Source: JBHHWH01 sp046756405
Lineage (GTDB): Bacteria; Actinomycetota; Acidimicrobiia; Spongiisociales; ZC4RG35
Reading direction: 5' to 3'
NCBI GenBank assembly: GCA_046756405.1
Contig: JBHHWH010000015.1
Span: forward strand, 1-37,733
Length of the DNA stretch: 37,733 nt
In this document: piece after piece, positions 13,399 through 22,745 of the stretch
How the letters are laid out: every line of letters begins with the position of its first letter
How positions within the stretch are numbered: position 1 is the first letter of the stretch
Notes under the pieces: generated by a model
The model's input: only the letters and a program-made list of their open reading frames with translations
The model's database searches: none
What the model was told of the DNA's origin: nothing
Translations under genes and position numbers: made by a program

Positions 13399-16353
13399 AT
13401 GCATACCGCAGAGATCAGGATCGATCCCGGACAGTGGGAGGGCGCGCTCGCCGACACCGACGGCCACCAGATAGTGGTGGCCGGGCCGGGAACCGGCAAG
13501 ACCGAGTTCCTGGTCCGTCGCGTCGCCCACCTGGTCTCTTCGGGCCTGGCCCGTCGCGACCAGATCGTGGTGCTCTGCTTCTCCCGTCGTGCCGCCGCCG
13601 ACCTGAGGCAACGCATGGAGAGCCGGATCAGCGCCCAGGGGGTACCAGTGGACGTCACCACCTTCCACTCCCTGGCCCTGCGGCTTCTGGAGACTTCAGG
13701 AGGGGAACGGCCCATCCCCCTCACCACCCCGGAACAGGTGGGGCTGGTGACGGACCTGCTTACCGAAGAAGACCCGGGGGACTGGCCGATGACCTACCGC
13801 GGCATCCTCACCTCGCCCGCCTTCGCCGGCGAGGTGGCCGATTTTCTGATGCGCTGCTCGGAGCGCCTTCTCACGCCCGAAGATCTCGAGGAGCGGGCGC
13901 AACGACGAGCCGACTGGCGAGGGCTCGCCGGCCTGTACCGCCGCTACCTGGGACGCCTCCACGAAACCGGGCGCACCGACTACGGGGTGCTCCTCACCCA
14001 GGCCGTGGCACTTCTCGAGACAGAAGAGGGACGGGCCCTGGCGTCCCGCTACGCCTACGTGCTCGTCGACGAGTACCAGGACACCAGCCCTGCCCAGGCC
14101 CGGATGGCCGATCTCCTCGCTGCCCCCTCCGGCAACCTGACCGTGGCCGGCGACCCCTATGAGTCGATCTACTCCTTCCGGGGAGCCGAACTACGCAACA
14201 TCGACGATTTCACCAGCAGCCACCCCGATGCGAGCCGGCTGATCCTCAGCAAGAGCTTCAGAGTCCCCGCGGAGATACTCGAAGCCGCCCTCCGGGTGGT
14301 ATCGCCCGGGGAGCTTCCCGGGGCCGCTGGACCTGTGGAGCCCGCGCCCCACCGGGGGAGAGTGGAGGCCTACGTTTTCGACCAGGAGACCGCCGAGGCC
14401 GAGTGGATAGCCAGGGAGGTCGAACACGCCATCGAGGTAGACGGCGTCGCGCTGGGAGCCATCGCCGTGCTGGTGCGCTCCAAGAAGGAACTCCTCGGGG
14501 AGCTGTCCCGGGCCCTGAGCCGGCGTCACATTCCCCACGACGCCCCCGACACCCGCCTCGTCGACCATCCGGCGGTGCGTCTCTTCGCCGACCTGGTGAC
14601 CGTTGCCCTCCTGGGAGGAGCACCCGATGAAACCGGTGGTGTTGAGGCCGCCGAGGCCGACCGGGCCATGCGACGGGTCCTCCTCGGCCCCCTGCTTCGG
14701 CTTGGTCTGGGGGAGGAAAGGTCTCTGATCCGCCGGCGGCGCTCCACCGAGGAGAGTTGGGGAGAACTCCTGGCGAGGGAACGTCCCGACCTGGAAGGGC
14801 TGGCCTCGCTTGTCTCCGACTCGGCGTGGGCCACCACCGGACCTGCCGTAGACGGCTTCTGGCACGCCTGGTCCACCCTGGAGGGGATCAACGACCTGGT
14901 CTCGGACCCGGAACGTGGCGAGTGGCGCCAAACCTGGTCGGCATTCGCCCAGGTCCTGGCCCGCCAGGCCGAACGTGACCCGAAGGTGACCCTGGCTCGC
15001 TACTTCGAGCTTACCGGCGAGGAGGACTTCGAGGCCACTCCTCTGCTCTCCCACCAGCCCAAAGAGGACCGTGTCACCCTCACCACCCTCCACCAGGCCA
15101 AGGGCCTCGAATTCGACATCGTCTTCATCGCCAACGCCGTCGAAGGGGTTTTCCCGGACCTGCGACGGAGCCGGCGGATGCTCCGCCCCGAGCTGCTCTC
15201 CCCGGAGCGGACCACTGACCCAGCCGCCCAGCACCTGTTCCAGCTCCAGGAGGAGATGCGCCTCGCCTACACCGCCATGACCAGGGCTCGTCTCCGAGTC
15301 GCCTGGACCGCCACCGACGCCGGAGTCGACCAGGGCGAGCGGAGGCCGTCCCGTTTCCTGGTGGCGGCGGCCGGTGTCAGCGGGCTCGGTGAGTTAAGCC
15401 CCCCGGAGGAGGGGAGACAAGAAGCCGTGACCCTGGCCGAAGCCGAGATCCGGCTGCGCCGCGACCTGCTCGACCCGGTGGTGGGCGCAGCGCAGCGCCT
15501 CGCCGCGGTTCGTCTTCTCGCCCGTCCGCCCCGCCTCTGGTGGAGTGCGCTTGCCTTCGCCGGCGTAGCCGAAGCCGGACCCGATGCGCCGCTCATCAGT
15601 GGGCCCCTTCGCCTCTCCCCCAGTCAGGCCGACAGCTACGCCACCTGCCCCCGGCGTTACGCATTGGAGAGGAGGCTACGGCTGGGGGATGCTGATTCCC
15701 CCTACGCCCAATTTGGCTCCCTCATCCACGCCACCCTCCAGCGAGCGGAGGGTGGCGTGGTGGGCACAGGTCGCCGCCACGCCGACCTCGACGATGCCCT
15801 ACGGCACCTGGAGGAGGTGTGGGAGGAGGCCGACTTCGGCACTCCGGAGCTCACCGCGGCATGGCTCGAAAAGGGTCGGGAGCTGATCATCAAACTCTAT
15901 GAGAACTGGCCTGCCCATGGTGGGGTGCCGGTGGGACTCGAGGAGCGGGTAGCAACCCACATCGACGGAGTGCGGTGGGTGGGGTTTATCGACCGTATCG
16001 AAGAAACGCCCCGGGGTTTGCGGGTGGTCGACTACAAGACCTCGACCAACGCGCCGACCCGGGAGGACGCCGCTGCTTCGATCCAACTCGGCTTCTACGC
16101 CGCGGCCCTCAACCATGCCGGACGTTTGGTGGTCGACGCCGAGATGTGGTTCCCCCGCGGTTCCGCGAAGTCGGTCACGATCCGGAGATTCGCCATGGAC
16201 AACCTCGACACCCTCTTGGAGGAGATGGCCCGCATCACCCGGGAGATCCAAGCCGAGAACTGGGAGCCGAAGGTGGGTAACCACTGCGGACGCTGTCTCT
16301 TCCTCCGGGTCTGTCCCGCCTGGCCGGAGGGGAAGGGAGCCTTCCTGCCGTGA
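13399..16353 (+). CDS. adnA: AdnA-type helicase-nuclease subunit
   Basis: A 984-residue fusion of an N-terminal UvrD/RecB-type SF1 motor and a C-terminal PD-(D/E)XK nuclease, as in the actinobacterial AdnAB complex that resects double-strand breaks. The motor has Walker A AGPGTGKT (28-35), motif II LVDEYQDTSPAQ and GDPYESIYSFRGA, and a later GLEFDIVF motif. The nuclease has GFIDRIE, then VVDYKTS with Asp878 and Lys880. Cys750, Cys963, Cys966 and Cys972 make a 4Fe-4S site. Walker A looks intact. The ATG follows a -10 box by eight bases. The stop overlaps the GTG of the next gene (GTGA). I call it AdnA by order, as in mycobacteria; which subunit leads is not proven by sequence. Confidence 0.87.
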   Translation: MHTAEIRIDPGQWEGALADTDGHQIVVAGPGTGKTEFLVRRVAHLVSSGLARRDQIVVLCFSRRAAADLRQRMESRISAQGVPVDVTTFHSLALRLLETSGGERPIPLTTPEQVGLVTDLLTEEDPGDWPMTYRGILTSPAFAGEVADFLMRCSERLLTPEDLEERAQRRADWRGLAGLYRRYLGRLHETGRTDYGVLLTQAVALLETEEGRALASRYAYVLVDEYQDTSPAQARMADLLAAPSGNLTVAGDPYESIYSFRGAELRNIDDFTSSHPDASRLILSKSFRVPAEILEAALRVVSPGELPGAAGPVEPAPHRGRVEAYVFDQETAEAEWIAREVEHAIEVDGVALGAIAVLVRSKKELLGELSRALSRRHIPHDAPDTRLVDHPAVRLFADLVTVALLGGAPDETGGVEAAEADRAMRRVLLGPLLRLGLGEERSLIRRRRSTEESWGELLARERPDLEGLASLVSDSAWATTGPAVDGFWHAWSTLEGINDLVSDPERGEWRQTWSAFAQVLARQAERDPKVTLARYFELTGEEDFEATPLLSHQPKEDRVTLTTLHQAKGLEFDIVFIANAVEGVFPDLRRSRRMLRPELLSPERTTDPAAQHLFQLQEEMRLAYTAMTRARLRVAWTATDAGVDQGERRPSRFLVAAAGVSGLGELSPPEEGRQEAVTLAEAEIRLRRDLLDPVVGAAQRLAAVRLLARPPRLWWSALAFAGVAEAGPDAPLISGPLRLSPSQADSYATCPRRYALERRLRLGDADSPYAQFGSLIHATLQRAEGGVVGTGRRHADLDDALRHLEEVWEEADFGTPELTAAWLEKGRELIIKLYENWPAHGGVPVGLEERVATHIDGVRWVGFIDRIEETPRGLRVVDYKTSTNAPTREDAAASIQLGFYAAALNHAGRLVVDAEMWFPRGSAKSVTIRRFAMDNLDTLLEEMARITREIQAENWEPKVGNHCGRCLFLRVCPAWPEGKGAFLP

Positions 16354-19300
16354 GCCTGGTCCCCTCCCCCGAACAGCAGACCATCCTCGACTTGGGCCTC
16401 AACTCGATAAGGGTCAGGGCCGGGGCCGGCACCGGCAAGACCACCACCGTGGCCATGGTGATCGCCAACCTGATCGACCGCCACGGAATCGAACCGGAAC
16501 AGATCCTCGGCATCACTTTCACCAACAAGGCCGCCGCCGAACTGGCCGACCGGGTCCGGGAGATGCTCGGAGAGGATGTCGACCCGGCCCGTCAGCCTGA
16601 GATCCACACCTACCACGGCTTCGCCGCCCAGATCCTTGCTGAATTCGGGCCTCTGGCCGGAGTTGACAACCGCTCCAAGGTCATCACTCCCACCTACTCC
16701 CGTCAGCTCGTCAGCGAAACCTTCTTCCACCGGCGCTATGAACACCTGGACATCACCTACAGAGGCACGCTCGACCGTGTCCGCGGGTTGGGCAACCGAC
16801 TCGGTGACCACCTCCTCCAACCGGAGATGGTCCTCCGCGCCTGCGAGGGATGGGAAGACGACGAGGTGTGGGCACAGCGGAAGGAGATGGCGGAAACACT
16901 CCTCGCCTACGCCGAGGAGAAGCGCCGTCTCCGGGTCGTCGACTATGCCGACCTCATCACTCTCTCCACCAGGATCGTCACCACCCACCCCGACCTGGCC
17001 CGTACGATCCGGGACCGCTACCGGGCCCTGATCCTCGACGAATACCAGGACACCAACCCGGCACAGCGGATCCTCCTTACCTCCATCTTCGGCGACGGCT
17101 TCCCCGTGATCGCCGTAGGCGATGAAGACCAGACCATTTACGAGTGGAGGGGTGCCACCCCGCGCAACTTCGCCGACTTCCCCCACCACTTCCCCACCCC
17201 GGACGGAGGCCCTGCGCACCCGAGGGGGCTGACCCTCAACCGCCGGTCCTGCCAGGAGATCCTGGACATAGCCAATGAGGTAAGGAAGAGGGCCAATCCG
17301 GAATCCGACGCTCTCCAGGCAGTGGACGAGGCGGGCGCGGGAGAAGTGGTGACCTTCTGGGCCCGGGACGCCCTCGAGGAGGCGGAATGGATCGCCCGGC
17401 GCTTCGAACAGCTCCACGAGTCGGGGCTTCCCTGGTCGCAGATGGCGGTCCTGTTCAGGAAGAACCGGGACTTCTCGGTGGTGGTGGAGGCGATGAAACG
17501 CCACGAGATCCCGGTGGAGGTGGCCAACGTGGGAGGTCTGCTGTCGGTGCCGGAGGTGGCGGAGCTAAGGGCTTGGCTGACGGTCCTCGACCGCCCCGAG
17601 GACTCCGCGGCCCTGGCCGAGGTGTTGTTCGGATCCAGGTTCCGCCTCGGCCTCGCCGATCTGGCGCCCCTCACCCGGTGGGCGGCCAGACCCGAGGACA
17701 GCGACGACTCCGAGGACCCGCAACCGGTAACCCTGCTAGAGGCCATCGACGCGGTGGAGGAGATAGAAGGGCTGCGGGCTGAGGCGGTGGCGGCCTTGGT
17801 CCGGTTCCGCGGCGTCTACCGGCAGCTCCTCACCGAAAGTCAGGGCCTCTCCCTCGTGGAGATCTGCCGGTTGATCCTCGATGCAACCCGGGCCTGGCAG
17901 GACATCGAAGCCCTCCCCGCCAGCGCCAGGCTCACCGCCCGGCTGAACGTCTACCGCTTCCTCGACCTTGCCGAGGACTGGAGCCCCCTCAAGGGACGAC
18001 CTTCCCTGGCGGCGTTCCTGGCCTACCTCGACGCGATGGAGGACGAGCCGGCGGATGAACTGGACTCGGCCCACCTTTCCGGGGAGGAGGCGGTCACCCT
18101 GGTCACTGTGCACCGGGCCAAGGGCCTGGAGTGGGACACCGTCGCCATCCCGGCCGTAGTACACGACAACTTCCCCTCCCGCTCCTACCAGTTTCCCGAC
18201 CCGGCCCGTTTTCCCGACGAGGTGCCCGTCGAGCTGCGGATCGACGGAGACCACGAACGGTTGCCCGACGACCCTGAGGAGAGGAAGCAGTTCCTCCGCA
18301 GCAGGCACTACACCCAGGAGTGGAGGGTCGCCTACGTGGCCCTCACCAGGGCAAAGAAGAGATTGCTGGTCTCGGGCGCCTATTGGTACGGGCTGCCCGA
18401 GCCCACCAAACGGGCGAAGAAACCCTCGGAGCTGTTCGAGATCGTCGCCGACCACACCAACAGCCACAGCGACGGTCACGCCGAAGAAGGTCCCAGACCG
18501 GAGATACTTCGCCACGACCCGTCGGATTCCGCCCCCGACCCGATCTTCCCGCGAGGATGGCAGGCGGCCCTGAGGGAAGCGATGGCCGAACCCGGGTCGG
18601 TGGACCAGCGGGCAGAGGAGTTAGGAGTGACCGAGGAGTACGAGCAGATCGTCGAAGAGACCACGGCACAGCTTTTCCGGCTGGCCGAGCCCCGGGAGAC
18701 TTCCGCCGGCGAGAAGGGCAGAGCCGTGTCGGTGACTGGTTTGGTCACCTACGCCCAGTGCCCGAAGCGGTTCTACTGGACCGACATCGACCCCCTTCCC
18801 CGCCGCCCCAACCCGGCGGCGCTGCGGGGCAGTGAGCTGCACCGTCGTATCGAGTTGGACCAGCTCGGACAGGTGCCCTTCGAAGAGTTCAGCGACGATC
18901 TCTACGACTCGGTAGGGGAGGATGGCCCGGTAGAGGGCGGCTTCGCCGCCTACCGGTCTTCGCGTTTCGCCGCGGACAGGGCTGCGTTGGTGGAGGCGCC
19001 GTTCTCCTTCAAGGTGGAGGGAGGCTATGTGGTCAGGGGCCGCATCGACGCTGTCTACTGCGACGGTCCCCGATGGGAGGTGGTCGACTTCAAGAGCGGC
19101 CGGCCCTCCCAGGACCCGGCCCGGATGATCCAGCTCCGGGCCTACGGGCTGGCAGCCACCAAGGTCGACTTCGGCCTCCCCAAACCGGAGGAGCTGCGGC
19201 TCACCTTCGCCTACCTGGGAGGCGGGCTCCACGAGGAGACCGTGACCGCCGACAACGCCTGGTTGGAGGAGGCCCAAGACACCCTTGGGGATCTGACCGC

Positions 19301-19406
19301 CCGCATCGACCGCGGGGAGTTCCCCGAGGCTCCGGGAGAGTGGTGCCGGAGCTGTGACTTCCTTCGCTTCTGTGAGGTGGGAGAGAACTGGTTGGCGGGA
19401 CAGTGA
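16350..19406 (+). CDS. adnB: AdnB-type helicase-nuclease subunit
   Basis: A 1018-residue partner of AdnA with the same layout. The motor has SPEQ (Q motif, 6-9), Walker A AGAGTGKT (24-31), FTNKAAAELADRV, LILDEYQDTNPAQ, GDEDQTIYEWRGA and the late TVHRAKGLEWD and VAYVALTRAKKRLLVSG motifs, so it looks fully active. The C-terminal nuclease has RGRIDAVY and VVDFKSGR with Asp913 and Lys915, and Cys804, Cys999, Cys1002 and Cys1008 for a 4Fe-4S cluster. It starts with GTG overlapping the adnA stop and ends with a GTGA overlap into plsY, so the three are one translational unit. Confidence 0.9.
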   Translation: MSLVPSPEQQTILDLGLNSIRVRAGAGTGKTTTVAMVIANLIDRHGIEPEQILGITFTNKAAAELADRVREMLGEDVDPARQPEIHTYHGFAAQILAEFGPLAGVDNRSKVITPTYSRQLVSETFFHRRYEHLDITYRGTLDRVRGLGNRLGDHLLQPEMVLRACEGWEDDEVWAQRKEMAETLLAYAEEKRRLRVVDYADLITLSTRIVTTHPDLARTIRDRYRALILDEYQDTNPAQRILLTSIFGDGFPVIAVGDEDQTIYEWRGATPRNFADFPHHFPTPDGGPAHPRGLTLNRRSCQEILDIANEVRKRANPESDALQAVDEAGAGEVVTFWARDALEEAEWIARRFEQLHESGLPWSQMAVLFRKNRDFSVVVEAMKRHEIPVEVANVGGLLSVPEVAELRAWLTVLDRPEDSAALAEVLFGSRFRLGLADLAPLTRWAARPEDSDDSEDPQPVTLLEAIDAVEEIEGLRAEAVAALVRFRGVYRQLLTESQGLSLVEICRLILDATRAWQDIEALPASARLTARLNVYRFLDLAEDWSPLKGRPSLAAFLAYLDAMEDEPADELDSAHLSGEEAVTLVTVHRAKGLEWDTVAIPAVVHDNFPSRSYQFPDPARFPDEVPVELRIDGDHERLPDDPEERKQFLRSRHYTQEWRVAYVALTRAKKRLLVSGAYWYGLPEPTKRAKKPSELFEIVADHTNSHSDGHAEEGPRPEILRHDPSDSAPDPIFPRGWQAALREAMAEPGSVDQRAEELGVTEEYEQIVEETTAQLFRLAEPRETSAGEKGRAVSVTGLVTYAQCPKRFYWTDIDPLPRRPNPAALRGSELHRRIELDQLGQVPFEEFSDDLYDSVGEDGPVEGGFAAYRSSRFAADRAALVEAPFSFKVEGGYVVRGRIDAVYCDGPRWEVVDFKSGRPSQDPARMIQLRAYGLAATKVDFGLPKPEELRLTFAYLGGGLHEETVTADNAWLEEAQDTLGDLTARIDRGEFPEAPGEWCRSCDFLRFCEVGENWLAGQ

Positions 19407-19996
19407 TCATCCTGGCCGGGATCACCGGTTATTTGCTCGGCTCCGCACCTACCGCGGCGGCCTTGGGGCGCCTGTGGCGGGTTGATCTGCGGGCCCAGGG
19501 ATCTAAAAACCCTGGAGCCAACAACGCCCTCCGTCTGGGAGGCCCTGTTCTCGCCGCCCTGGTTCTACTCATCGAGGCCGGAAAGGGCGCTGTTGCAGTC
19601 CTGGCAGGAGCAGCCCTGGCGGGTGCGGGGGGTGCGACCCTGGCCGGGGTCCTGGCTGCCGCCGGGAACGTCTACAACGTCTGGTACCGCTTCTCGGGCG
19701 GAAAGGGCCTGGGCATCACCGGGGGGATCCTCCTCGCCCTCTGGCCTACGGTGCTCCCTGCGCTGCTAGCGCTGCTGGTGGTCGTGGTGATAGCGACCCG
19801 CTCCTCGGGAGTGGCGACCCTCACCGCCCTGGGCGGCCTGGTGGGCGCCGGCGTCCTGTGGGCAAGGCTCGACTTTCCCGTCGCCTGGGGGTTCGCCTCG
19901 GACGCAGAGTTGATGGCGGCCGCGCTGGGACTGGCAGCAGTCCTGATCCCGAAGCACTGGCGGGACGCCCGGTTCAGAACACCCGACCGTCCCTGA
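19403..19996 (+). CDS. plsY: PlsY-like glycerol-3-phosphate acyltransferase
   Basis: A 197-residue membrane protein of the PlsY family, which transfers an acyl group from acyl-phosphate to glycerol-3-phosphate. Family motifs: YLLGSAPTAAALGRL (10-24), GSKNPGANNALRLGG (33-47) and RFSGGKGLG. The usual GH pair before the third motif reads GN here (AAGNVYNVWYRFSGGKG). It has about five to six membrane helices. It starts with GTG inside the adnB stop, an odd partner for a DNA repair pair. Its end overlaps the convergent dtd gene by 23 bp. An acyl-phosphate enzyme PlsX is not in the window, and a PlsB-type enzyme lies close by. Confidence 0.85.
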   Translation: MIILAGITGYLLGSAPTAAALGRLWRVDLRAQGSKNPGANNALRLGGPVLAALVLLIEAGKGAVAVLAGAALAGAGGATLAGVLAAAGNVYNVWYRFSGGKGLGITGGILLALWPTVLPALLALLVVVVIATRSSGVATLTALGGLVGAGVLWARLDFPVAWGFASDAELMAAALGLAAVLIPKHWRDARFRTPDRP

Positions 19997-20429
19997 CGTC
20001 GAGGACGATCGTCACCGGTCCGTCGTTGGTCAACTCCACCTCCATCATGGCCCCGAAACGTCCCGTGGCAGCCGACGTACCGCGCTCCTCGAGGGCAGAC
20101 GCCAGGGCCTCCATCAGGGGCTCGGCCTCCTCGGGCGCTGCGGCATCGGTGAAGGAAGGCCGTCGACCCTTGCGTACCGAGGCGATGAGAGTGAACTGGC
20201 TGACCACCAGGGCCTCTCCGCCCACGTCGGTCACCGACAGGTTCATCCTGCCCTCAGAGTCGGGGAAGATGCGAAGGGCGGCGATCTTGTCAGCGGCGAC
20301 CTCCACTTCCCGACGCGAGTCTCCGGCGGCCACCCCGACCAGGAGGCACAGCCCCCTTCCTATGGCCGCCACTTCTACTCCGTCCACCCTCACCGCGGCG
20401 CCGGAGACCCTCTGGATGACGATGCGCAC
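19974..20429 (-). CDS. dtd: D-aminoacyl-tRNA deacylase
   Basis: A 151-residue Dtd: it hydrolyses D-amino acids wrongly attached to tRNA. Motifs are RIVIQRVSGAAVRVDG at the N-terminus, GLCLLVGVAAGD, NLSVTDVGGEALVVSQFTL (contains the SQxT site) and LTNDGPVTIVLD (NDGPVT, the C-terminal Gly-Pro motif region). The length fits the family. I took GTG 20429 because the family begins here; the longer frame upstream overlaps the plsB start. A weak CACAAT lies about eight bases before the GTG. It diverges from plsB with 35 bp between starts. Confidence 0.93.
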   Translation of the reverse strand: MRIVIQRVSGAAVRVDGVEVAAIGRGLCLLVGVAAGDSRREVEVAADKIAALRIFPDSEGRMNLSVTDVGGEALVVSQFTLIASVRKGRRPSFTDAAAPEEAEPLMEALASALEERGTSAATGRFGAMMEVELTNDGPVTIVLDVRDGRVF

Positions 20430-20452
20430 GGAGCTCGATTGTGGCAGCGAAA

Positions 20453-20458
20453 TAGAGT
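20453..20458 (+). promoter_or_regulatory. -10 box of plsB
   Basis: TAGAGT, six bases before GTG 20465; leaderless start. The same hexamer serves the lipoprotein gene at 6912. Confidence 0.5.
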
Positions 20459-20464
20459 GGGGCC

Positions 20465-22738
20465 GTGCCACGACGCTCCTCGGACCCAGAGCCGCACCTT
20501 CGCGGACCTGAAGGCCACCCCACCGTCTACCTGCTCGACGCAACCACCGACCTAGAGGCCCGCATGCTGGAGCGCTGGCTTCGCAGGCAGGTCGGGCCTA
20601 GACCCGAGACGTGCCGGATCACCTCCTCCCGGCGGGGACGGGGAGGAGACCCCGAGGCGTTGCAGGATCGCGTCACCGCCGGCGACGACCCCTACCTGAT
20701 CCCGGTGCGCGTGGTCTGGCTGGCCCCGAAGAAGAGAGGTCGGCGCCGGGTGGGATGGTCGGACTTCCTCAAACCAGGTGACCCCCGGGACCCCTGGCGG
20801 ATCCGGGCGATGCTGATCAAGACCTTCCGGCCCAGCCGGGTACGGATGATCGCCGCCCCCGGGGCGCCGGCTTCACAGCTGGCAGCGGACTACGAGGCCT
20901 CGGGAGATGTCGACGGTCTTGTCCCCTTCATCACCAGGCGAGCCTGGCTGGCTCTCGAACGCGAGGAGCGAAGGGTGCGGGGGAACCGGTTCAAGATCCC
21001 CAGGTTCGTCCCCGAGGCGATCCTCTCCAGACGGGAGTTCATCGACCAGCTCGACCGGTTTGCCGAACAGGCCCGCCTCGACCCGTGCTCTACAGCCAGG
21101 AGGGCCGAGAAGTACCTGCGGGAGATCGCCGCCACCCACAGCCCCTACGTCATCGACCTGATCGCCGGGGCCATCCACGCCCTCTACCGGCAGGGATACG
21201 GAGGCATCTACTACCACCCCGACGAGGTGGAGCGAGTGGCCGAGCTGGAAGCGGAGTACCCGGTGGCGTTCCTTCCCTCGCACCGATCCAACATGGACCG
21301 CCTCAGCCTCCAGTTCATGCTGTGGGAGAACGACCTTCCTCCCAACCACACCGCAGGAGGGATCAACCTCAACTTCTTCCCGGTAGGACCCCCTATCCGG
21401 CGAACCGGAGTGTTTTTCATCCGCCGGTCCTTCCGGGACAACCACCTGTACAAGATTGTGCTCAAGGCCTATCTCGACTACCTGATCGAGAAGAGGTTCC
21501 CCCTCGAGTGGTACATGGAGGGCGGTCGGTCCCGAACCGGCAAGCTGCTACCACCCCGCCTGGGGCTGCTCAATTATGTGGTGGATTCGCAGCGCCGGGG
21601 CAAGGCCGATGACATCAAGCTGCTTCCGGTCTCCATCGCCTACGACCACATCCACGACGTCCCCGACTACGCCCGGGAGGCGGCAGGAAAGGGCAAGGAG
21701 AGGGAGTCCTTCGGGTGGCTGGTGCAAAAGGTCCGCTCCCTGCGCCGCCGTCACGGGAACATCTACATCCGTTTCGGAGAGCCGGTGTCCGTGGCCGAGG
21801 TGGTGAGTTCGATACCCCCGGGCGACGAGGTGTCCCTCGGGCTTCAGAAGCTGGCCTTCGAGGTGATGCACCGGGTGGGCCGGGTGACACCCATAACCTC
21901 CACGGCCCTGGTCAGCATCGTCCTGCTGGCAGCCCAGGGCGAAGCAAAGACGGTCGCCCAGCTAAGTGAGGAGTGTGCCCGAATAAGCCGGTACATCGAG
22001 GACCGGAGTCTCCCTACCACCGTGGACCTGAACGTGGCCGACCCCGGCTTCCTCACCGACCAACTCGAGATCCTCGCCGAGCACGGCAACGTCTCCAGCC
22101 ACGAAGCCGTGGGGAGGAGGGTCTTCTGGCTCGACGACGAGCAAATGATCCGGGTCTCCTACTATCGGAACGTGGTGGTCCACTTCTTCGTGACCCGGGC
22201 CATCGCCGAGGTGGCACTCACCGCCGTGGCTGACACCCGAGAGCGGGATCCCGACCTCGTCTTCCAACACATGCTGGAACTGAGAGATCTGCTCAAGTTC
22301 GAGTTCTACTTCCCGGAGCGGGATCAATTCCTGAAGGAGGCCTCCGCGGACATCGAAGTCGACCTTCCCGACTGGAAAGAGGTCCTCCAGAAAGCCGGGC
22401 CGCTGGCGGTGCTGGCCAAGCTAGGACCTCCGATGGCCCACTGGGCGCTCCTCCCCTTTCTCGACGCCTACCAGGTGGTCGGCGACGAGCTGGAAGATCT
22501 GCGGGAACCCTTCGAAGAGAAGGAGTTCTTCCGGGCATGTCTGGCGCGGGCACGCCTTTACCGAATCGAAGGCCAGCTCATCTCAGGCGAGAGCGCCAGT
22601 CAGGTGTTGTTCAAGACCGCGCTGTCCCTCGCCCGTAACCGGGACTTGATCGACGATGCCCCGGGCGTTGAGGAGAGAAGAAAGGCCTTCGCCGCCGCGA
22701 TACGCTCCGCTAGAGAGCGGGCGGCACTGGGTCTGTAG
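20465..22738 (+). CDS. plsB: Glycerol-3-phosphate acyltransferase, PlsB-like
   Basis: A 757-residue PlsB-family acyltransferase, close in size to mycobacterial PlsB2, which makes lysophosphatidic acid from acyl-CoA or acyl-ACP. Motif I is PSHRSNMDRL with His273 and Asp278 (HX4D), followed by GGINLNFFPVGPPIRRTGVFFIRRSF-type substrate contacts, motif III MEGGRSRTGKLLPPR with Glu352, and motif IV LLPVSIAYD. The C-terminal third is the helical extension typical of the family. The start is GTG 20465 after a close -10 box. It converges on the membrane-protein gene with a seven-base gap. The genome therefore carries both a PlsB and a PlsY type enzyme here. Confidence 0.92.
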   Translation: MPRRSSDPEPHLRGPEGHPTVYLLDATTDLEARMLERWLRRQVGPRPETCRITSSRRGRGGDPEALQDRVTAGDDPYLIPVRVVWLAPKKRGRRRVGWSDFLKPGDPRDPWRIRAMLIKTFRPSRVRMIAAPGAPASQLAADYEASGDVDGLVPFITRRAWLALEREERRVRGNRFKIPRFVPEAILSRREFIDQLDRFAEQARLDPCSTARRAEKYLREIAATHSPYVIDLIAGAIHALYRQGYGGIYYHPDEVERVAELEAEYPVAFLPSHRSNMDRLSLQFMLWENDLPPNHTAGGINLNFFPVGPPIRRTGVFFIRRSFRDNHLYKIVLKAYLDYLIEKRFPLEWYMEGGRSRTGKLLPPRLGLLNYVVDSQRRGKADDIKLLPVSIAYDHIHDVPDYAREAAGKGKERESFGWLVQKVRSLRRRHGNIYIRFGEPVSVAEVVSSIPPGDEVSLGLQKLAFEVMHRVGRVTPITSTALVSIVLLAAQGEAKTVAQLSEECARISRYIEDRSLPTTVDLNVADPGFLTDQLEILAEHGNVSSHEAVGRRVFWLDDEQMIRVSYYRNVVVHFFVTRAIAEVALTAVADTRERDPDLVFQHMLELRDLLKFEFYFPERDQFLKEASADIEVDLPDWKEVLQKAGPLAVLAKLGPPMAHWALLPFLDAYQVVGDELEDLREPFEEKEFFRACLARARLYRIEGQLISGESASQVLFKTALSLARNRDLIDDAPGVEERRKAFAAAIRSARERAALGL

Positions 22739-22745
22739 TACCCGT

